The notes beneath the pieces were generated by a model. The model searched no databases and was not told the DNA's origin. It saw only the letters and a list, made by a program, of their open reading frames with translations. The position numbers were made by a program, and so were the translations under genes. From positions 156,709,548-156,773,547 of the forward strand of contig CM053034.1 in the NCBI GenBank assembly GCA_028564925.1: DNA of 64,000 nucleotides, given 5' to 3'. Positions 58,351 to 64,000 of the stretch are shown piece by piece; position 1 is the stretch's first letter; each line of letters opens with the position of its first letter. The stretch comes from Lithobates sylvaticus (lineage: Eukaryota > Chordata > Amphibia > Anura > Ranidae).

Positions 58351-58787
58351 AGCGGAGTTCCACCCAAAAATGGAACTTCAGCTTTAAGTACTGATGACCC
58401 CCTGACATGCCATTTGGCATGTCATTTTTTTTGTGGGGGGGGAGCAGGTACCCAGTTTTTAAAGGCACCCAGCTCCCACTTACTCCCCTAGTGCCGTGGC
58501 ACCAGAAGGAACTTCACCTCTCCCCCTTCCCTCCCTGTATTCTTCTGGGACACGTCACAGGTCCCAGAAGATTGCCCAGCCATTCACAACATGCAGCGCA
58601 GCTCGTGCTTGGCTGTGAAGCCACAGCCAGACACCCACAGTTAAAATGCCAGTGCCGCAAAGAGGAGGGGGGAAAGAGCTTTGTATGCCCGCATTGCTGG
58701 ACCGTAGGACAGGTGAGTGTCTCATTATTAAAAGTCAGCAGCTACACTTTTTGTAGTTGCTGACTTTTAAATGGGTGGAGCTCCGCT
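58351..58787. mobile_element. Kolobok/T2-like MITE (gtcagcag hairpin family)
   Basis: 437 bp, TTAA at 58347-58350 and 58788-58791. Starts agcggagttccaccc, ends gggtggagctccgct. Hairpin arms 58728-58746 and 58752-58770, donor-like AGGTGAGT at 58711-58718. Shares the ttctgggacacgtcacaggtcccagaag block with 63730-63765. Confidence 0.9.
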
Positions 58788-58791
58788 TTAA

Positions 58792-59130
58792 TGACCAGGC
58801 TCACTGGGACAACACAGAGATTGCCGTTCCTGATTACTAGGAAAAGCCGATCTCAGTGTTGTCCCCTGTCAGAACGGAGATCCACCTTGTTTACATAGGC
58901 AGATACCCGTTCTGCCTCTGTGTGGACCGCGCTCCCCCCGGTATCTCATTCACGAAACGACTTACAGGTACATCGTTTTGCACAGCCGGGCCGCCCTGCC
59001 ACAGTATATATGTGCGGTTTGGATGGTCCGGAAGTGGTTAAACAGTATGTGAACCACAGTGTTAGCGCTCAGTTTATGTGTTGTGGGCGGTCCGGATGTG
59101 GTTAAACAGTATGTGAACCGCAGTCTTAGA
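58792..59130. repeat. Fragment related to the 56208 repeat with a 65-bp tandem duplication
   Basis: gccgatctcagtgttgtccc and agaacggagatccacc resemble 56900-56975. The segment gtggttaaacagtatgtgaacc occurs at 59033 and 59098, marking a short tandem duplication. Confidence 0.55.
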
Positions 59131-59528
59131 ACTCATATGTTCTTTATAGGCTGTAATAAGATAAAAGTTTGCTATGTGAAGCAACTTCTCAATCAATTGG
59201 CATTAGACTACTTACAGTCAACTGCTAACAATACATTTCAGCACATTATTGTTTTAGCACTATGGTATTAAATATGCCCTTACCTATTTCTGTTCAAAAA
59301 CATAAACATGCACTTAGATTTTATTGTTCCCAATTACTATTGAGCAAAATTCGAAAAGAAACTGTGGCTAAAGTATTATATGTTGAATAGAGACCCAATC
59401 ATTTCCAACACATGAACATATGCTACCTAAATTAAAGCCCATTGCCATGCTCATGCTATAAAGCAGGCTGATCAATTTATCACTAGCCTTTTATTGTACA
59501 CATACTGCCAGTCCTATAAAAACTGTAA

Positions 59529-59770
59529 GGCCCCTTACATACGGGGCAGGCTCTGTTGGAATCCACCTGCTCAACAGCAGATTGCCTGTCCGTTTACACC
59601 CGACTGCCATCTGATCCAATCCACCAGACAGATGGGGAACGGATCCCCATCCTTCTGTTTTTAGCAGATAGGATCAGATTGGATGTTGGCGCTGTTGTTT
59701 TGCTGCTCCATATTTACTTTATGGTTATGGTCTTTGGTTAATAGCAGACCAGCCATGCAAAGGACCCCAT
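59529..59770. mobile_element. Degenerate MITE related to the 14662 and 27175 elements
   Basis: Left end ggccccttacatacggggc follows TAA. Interior carries atctgatccaatccaccag and cggatccccatcc, as in 27360-27410. The right end near aggaccccatgtgaaaac is eroded, so the end coordinate is approximate. Confidence 0.65.
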
Positions 59771-60329
59771 GTGAAAACAGTTTGTGCCCCCTTTTGACAC
59801 TTGTAAGACTAGTTTGATAAGTATGTGTATCCTCCTGCCATGGTGCCTCCTGGCTAGAGTTTATTTTGGGCGAGAACTCAAAGGCCTCCTACAGTGTCAT
59901 CTAGATACAAGTACCAGTGCCCAGTATTGGAATCACTTTGTGTAACTTTGCTTGGACATATGCTATTTTCAACTTGAGCTTTTTGTTTCTTACTTACATG
60001 AGATATAGTTGATGTTTTAGAGCTTAGAATGGCTCTTTCTTCAGGCAACCGTGACATATACTTAAAAAACAATCATGTTTAAATAGAGCCAATCAGCAGT
60101 GAGGACCTAATCCCATCTAACATACCTCAGATGGACTATCTGGATACCCAGATAGTCCATCTGAAACTCTTTTGTCATGGGGAATATATTGGAGTAGCTC
60201 CTGACATCCCCATCCCCCCTACATATCAATTTTCAATATGAGGATGATGTTACCCACCCCTACCTTCACTTACCTAGATTGAGGCATCTTTCTTCATAAC
60301 TCAAACAAGGATAACAATGCTTTTATATA

Positions 60330-61221
60330 CAGTATCTCACAAAAGTGAGTACACCCCTCACATTTTTGTAAATATTTTATTATATCTTTTCATGTGACAA
60401 CACTGAAGAAATTACACTTTGCTACAATATAAAGTAGTGAGTGTACAGCTTGTATAACAGTGTAAATTTGCTGTCCCCTGAAAATAACTCAACACACAGC
60501 CATTAATGTCTAAACCGCTGGCAACAAAAGTGAGTACACCCCTAAGTGAAATTGCAGTGAAATGTCCAAATTGGGCCCAAAGTGTCAATATTTTGTGTGG
60601 CCACCATTATTTTCCATCACTGCCTTAACCCCCTTGGGCATGGAGTTCACCAGAGCTTCACAGGTTGCCACTGGAGTCCTCTTCCACTCCTCCATGACAA
60701 CATTACGGAGCTGGTGGATGTTAGACCTTGCGCTCCTCCATCTTCCGTTTGAGGATGCCCCACAGATGCTCAATAGGGTTTAGGTCTGGAGACATGCTTG
60801 GCCAGTCCATCACCTTTACCCTCAGCTTCTTCTTCCTCAGAGAGTTCTTTGCCATGAGGTGCCATGTTGAACTTCCAGTGACCAGTATGAGAGAGTGAGA
60901 GTGATAACACCTGCTCCCCATTCACACCTGAGACTTTGTAACACTAAGGATTCACATGACACCGGGGAGGGAAAATGGCTAATTGGGCCCAATTTGGACA
61001 TTTTCACTTAGGGATGTACTCGCTTTTATTGCCAGCGGTTTAGACATTAATGGCTGTGTGTTGGGTTATTTTGAGGGGACAGCACATTTATACTGTTATA
61101 CATGCTGTACACTCACTACTTTATATTGCAGCAAAGTGTAATTTCTTCAGTGTTGTCACATGAAAATATAATAAAATATTTACAAAAATGTGAGGGGTGT
61201 ACTCACTTTTGTGAGATACTG
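60330..61221 (-). mobile_element. Tc1-like transposon, internally deleted
   Basis: 892 bp between TA at 60328-60329 and 61222-61223. The inverted ends (cagtatctcacaaaagtgag) are about 210 bp long, and each contains two copies of aaaagtgagtacacccct-like sequence (left 60340-60357 and 60525-60542; right 61012-61029 and 61194-61211), the IR/DR layout of Tc1 elements. On the minus strand a start codon at 60865 opens [10 protein letters not shown]. Shortly after, in another frame, comes the transposase C-terminal motif [17 protein letters not shown] with its last catalytic acidic residue region, and then VMEEWKRTPVATCEALVNSM. The DNA-binding and first two catalytic parts are missing. A full Tc1 element is about 1.6 kb. 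Confidence 0.95.
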
Positions 61222-61223
61222 TA

Positions 61224-62878
61224 TATTATCAATTCTGAATTAGGCAATGTGTTATCTGTACTTCTTTTCTGGCGCTGGGAGTTATTGTAGACATGAAGAT
61301 GCCAGGGCCATTCATTGCATCATTATACTGTAAAAAGTGCGAGGCACTATGGGGGTGCCCTTAAGTGAGCGGGACCTTAAGACCAGGAAGTGGGTTGAAT
61401 GACACTGAGCATCATTCCACCAAGAAGAGGACCAGTGCTGGATGGGTGAGTGGGTGAGTCTGTAAATAGCAGTGCCTGAGAGGGGGTAGGTATTGCAACC
61501 AGGGCTGCATATTTTTTATTACCTTTAAAAATAGGTATACTTGGCTTGTGTATACTGAATTCTGTATTTTAAATTTCGGAACATCATATTTAAAGTTGCA
61601 AAGAATAATGGTCTTTGTTTTCAACAGCAACAAATCAACCTGTATCTAATGCATAAGGGAAGCGTTTGGTTGCTATGAGAAACACAAATACTTTCATACA
61701 TCAGTACAAATATTAAATAAGGAAAAAATAAATCTACTGTGCAAGTTATATTAAACGGGCAAGATACTAAAAAGGAGGAACACCATAAATACAACTTTTA
61801 ATTAAGTAAAATGCAAACTTCATTTATGTTTAAATATGCATGAGAAAGCATCTTTGTAATTCTGCCTACTGACTTAATATATCAGAACAATAACATTGGC
61901 TTCAGAAATATTCCAACCTGCTGGGGAATGTATTCCAATCAAGAGGCCAAGGGCGTTGAAATCATTTGTGTAAAAAGCAGTTTTTAAGGCCAATATAACA
62001 ATGTTTTCTCATTGTAGATGTAAAACAAAAAAAAAAAATGTTCGATGGCAGAGAATATGTTATTTGTGATGAAATATATATATATGAACAGTTTAGCCAC
62101 CTCTTTGTGATCGCTATAAAAGTATCTGACTATCTCCATTCTGCAGTTTTCCTACAATTTGGAAATTACCCAGTTTCCAAATTATTGTCATTCCTAAAAT
62201 GCGATCAGAGGACCGGTACCATTATCTCAAGCAATCACCCAGGCTAAGAATGTTCACATTGGTCTGAAGAAATGAATTGAAATACTGAAAGGCAATACTG
62301 TATGGTGCTGGCTCATTGACAACCATAGGGAGGTTACCGGCCATGTATGAAAGTGGGGGGGGGGGGGGGTATATTATGATTTCAAGGTCCCATCATATAT
62401 ATATTAGTTGAATATTGCATACTGCTTATGAATGTATGTTGCAAAATATAGTTTATACTTTATTTTATACTGTAGATATTACATCACGGTTCAAGAAGCT
62501 TAGTTATATTGGGTTTGATAATAACAATTAGAGATTGCTGAGTCAACTGCCAAATAAACGTTGTGCTACATAGAGACCCTTCATATAAAATTATGCTGCT
62601 CATCTGTGTTGTAATAAAGAACTTGGACTTCAAGTGTATGCAAACTCAAGAACAATAATTTTATATATTGCATCTTACAAGTCCTTAGATGGAATGGCTG
62701 CACTAGTTTTGTTTTTGCTGGATTTTTCTTCCCTTTATTTTTACCCGATGACCCTGTAACATGAATCCTCACTTACTGTACCATACTGTTGGAGAGCAAT
62801 GTTGTTTTGGGCGTATTTGCTTATCATTTAGATGACAGAACATCCCCTCCCATCTGCATAACGTAGGGAACAGTAATT
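61224..62878. other. No feature recognised
   Basis: AT-rich unique-looking DNA with a G-run at 62357-62369. Confidence 0.55.
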
Positions 62879-62886
62879 CTATAGGC

Positions 62887-63022
62887 CAGTGATGGCAAAC
62901 ATTGGCACTCCAGATGTTTTGGAACTACATTTCCCATGATGCTCAACTACACTGCAGAGTGCATGAGCATCATGGGAAATGTAGTTCTAAAACATCTGGG
63001 GTGCCAAGGTTCGCCATCAGTG
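62887..63022. mobile_element. Near-perfect palindromic hAT MITE, 8-bp duplication
   Basis: 136 bp bounded by perfect duplications CTATAGGC at 62879-62886 and 63023-63030. It starts cagtgatggcaaacattggc, ends gccatcagtg, and both arms run to the centre through actacatttcccatgatgc. With only a few mismatches between about 60-bp arms, a transcript would form one long hairpin. Confidence 0.93.
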
Positions 63023-63057
63023 CTATAGGCCATAGAAGAGAAGTAGACATGACTGAT

Positions 63058-63600
63058 GACTAAGGATGAGCCGAACACCCCCGGTTCGGTTCGCACCAGA
63101 ATATGCGAACAGGCAAAAAATTTGCACAAACACGCTAACACCATTAAAGTCTATGGGACACGAGCATGAAAAATCAAAAGTGCTCATTTTAAAGGCTTAC
63201 ATGCAAGTTTTTGCCATAAAAAGTGTTTGGGAACCGGGTCCTGCCCCAGGGGACATGTATCAATGCAAAAAACTGTTTTGAAAACAGCCGTATTTTCGGG
63301 AGCAGTGATTTTAATAGTGCTTAAAGTGAAACAATTAAAATGAAATATTCCTTTAAATAACGTGCCTGATGGGTGTCCTTAGTATGCCTGTAAAGTAGCG
63401 CATTTTTCCTGTGTTTAGAACAATACTACAGCAAAATGAAATTTCTAAAGGGAAAAAAGTCATTTAAAACTGCTCGCGGCTGTAATGTATTGTCAGGTCT
63501 CGGGAATATAGATAAAACTCATTGAAAAAAATAGCATGCCCCCCCCCCCCCCCCAGTCCATTACCAGGCCCTGTGGGTCTGGTATGAATTCTAAGGAGAA
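63058..63600. repeat. Dispersed repeat (gatgagccgaacacccccggttcgg)
   Basis: Begins aaggatgagccgaacac and includes cggttcggttcgcaccag and gtctatgggacacgagc. I believe this is an abundant frog repeat, but only one copy is in the window. A C-run at 63540-63554 interrupts it, and it ends at the partial MITE from 63602. Confidence 0.5.
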
Positions 63601-63601
63601 C

Positions 63602-64000
63602 CCCAAACCTTTTTTTTTTTAAAACACATGGCGCAGGAGCATTTACCTGATTTTGATGGGTACACACTGCCACTTCCGGATGAATCACCTAGGTGATTCC
63701 ACTGGAAGTTCTCCCCCCTCCCTGCCTGCAACCTTCTGGGACATATCATAGGTCCCAGAAGACTGCAGCACTATTCACACTGTGCAGCACAGCTCACTTA
63801 TGTGCTGTGGGAAGCCGGCTGTGAATACACATAAGTCACAGTCAGCTTTGCACAGTTAACATGCTGACGCTGGGATCCAAAGGACAGAACTGGGCCAGAT
63901 GAGGAAGTCGCTAGATCCCTGGACAGGTAAGTGTCCTTTTATTACAAGTCAGCTACAGTATTTGCAGCTGCTGACTTTTACTTTTTTCAAACAGGGTGCA
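63602..64000 (+). repeat. Partial gtcagcag-family MITE at the window edge
   Basis: The block ttctgggacatatcataggtcccagaag, the AGGTAAGT at 63925-63932 and the decayed hairpin at about 63946-63980 match 58351-58787. The right end lies beyond the window. The left boundary, within the T-run at about 63610, is approximate. Confidence 0.7.

Overview
The window looks like repeat-dense, gene-poor vertebrate DNA. I infer an anuran amphibian, probably a ranid frog. The basis is CR1-clade LINE fragments plus many short foldback DNA elements whose terminal motifs (for example cgtacacacggtcgg, ggcccctttcacac, ttaaagYgg) I associate with frog genomes. No database search was possible, so the species call is inference. 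There are no operons, CRISPR arrays, rRNAs or recognisable tRNAs.

Genes: the only host coding sequence I can support is a pair of candidate internal exons on the + strand, at 45332-45467 and 46141-46248. They have usable acceptors, strong GTGAGT donors and matching phase 0 at the intron between them. They would encode part of a disordered, Ser/Thr-rich protein that I do not recognise. Much of the window may therefore be intron of one gene, or intergenic DNA around it.

Repeats, by mechanism inferred from target-site duplications (TSDs): (1) PIF/Harbinger-like MITEs with TTA/TAA duplications at 2551, 7436, 14662, 18155, 18837, 33915 and 44344, plus relatives. (2) Kolobok/T2-like MITEs at TTAA sites at 3783, 5528, 5948, 20211, 29195, 31963, 33263, 48540, 51863 and 58351. 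Many of these carry a splice-donor-like AGGTAAGT beside a strong hairpin. (3) hAT-like elements with 8-bp duplications at 25232, 33566, 38107 and 62887. (4) TA-flanked Tc1/mariner-type elements at 29939, 36605, 39152 and 60330. The last of these keeps transposase remnants. (5) Three CR1 LINE fragments at about 6365-7992 (+), 18622-19715 (-) and 34352-35035 (-). (6) One probable solo LTR at 23615-24501.

Nested insertions give relative ages. Harbinger MITEs sit inside two CR1 copies, and the third CR1 copy supplies the empty site. At 33263-35277 a TTAA element contains a hAT MITE, a Harbinger MITE that split the hAT duplication, and a CR1 fragment. No autonomous element looks intact. I see no evidence of an undescribed enzymatic system. 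The most unusual signals are the donor-plus-hairpin architecture of the TTAA MITEs, a triplicate TCTCGCGAGA motif inside one of them, and a short insertion bounded by a 17-bp direct repeat.
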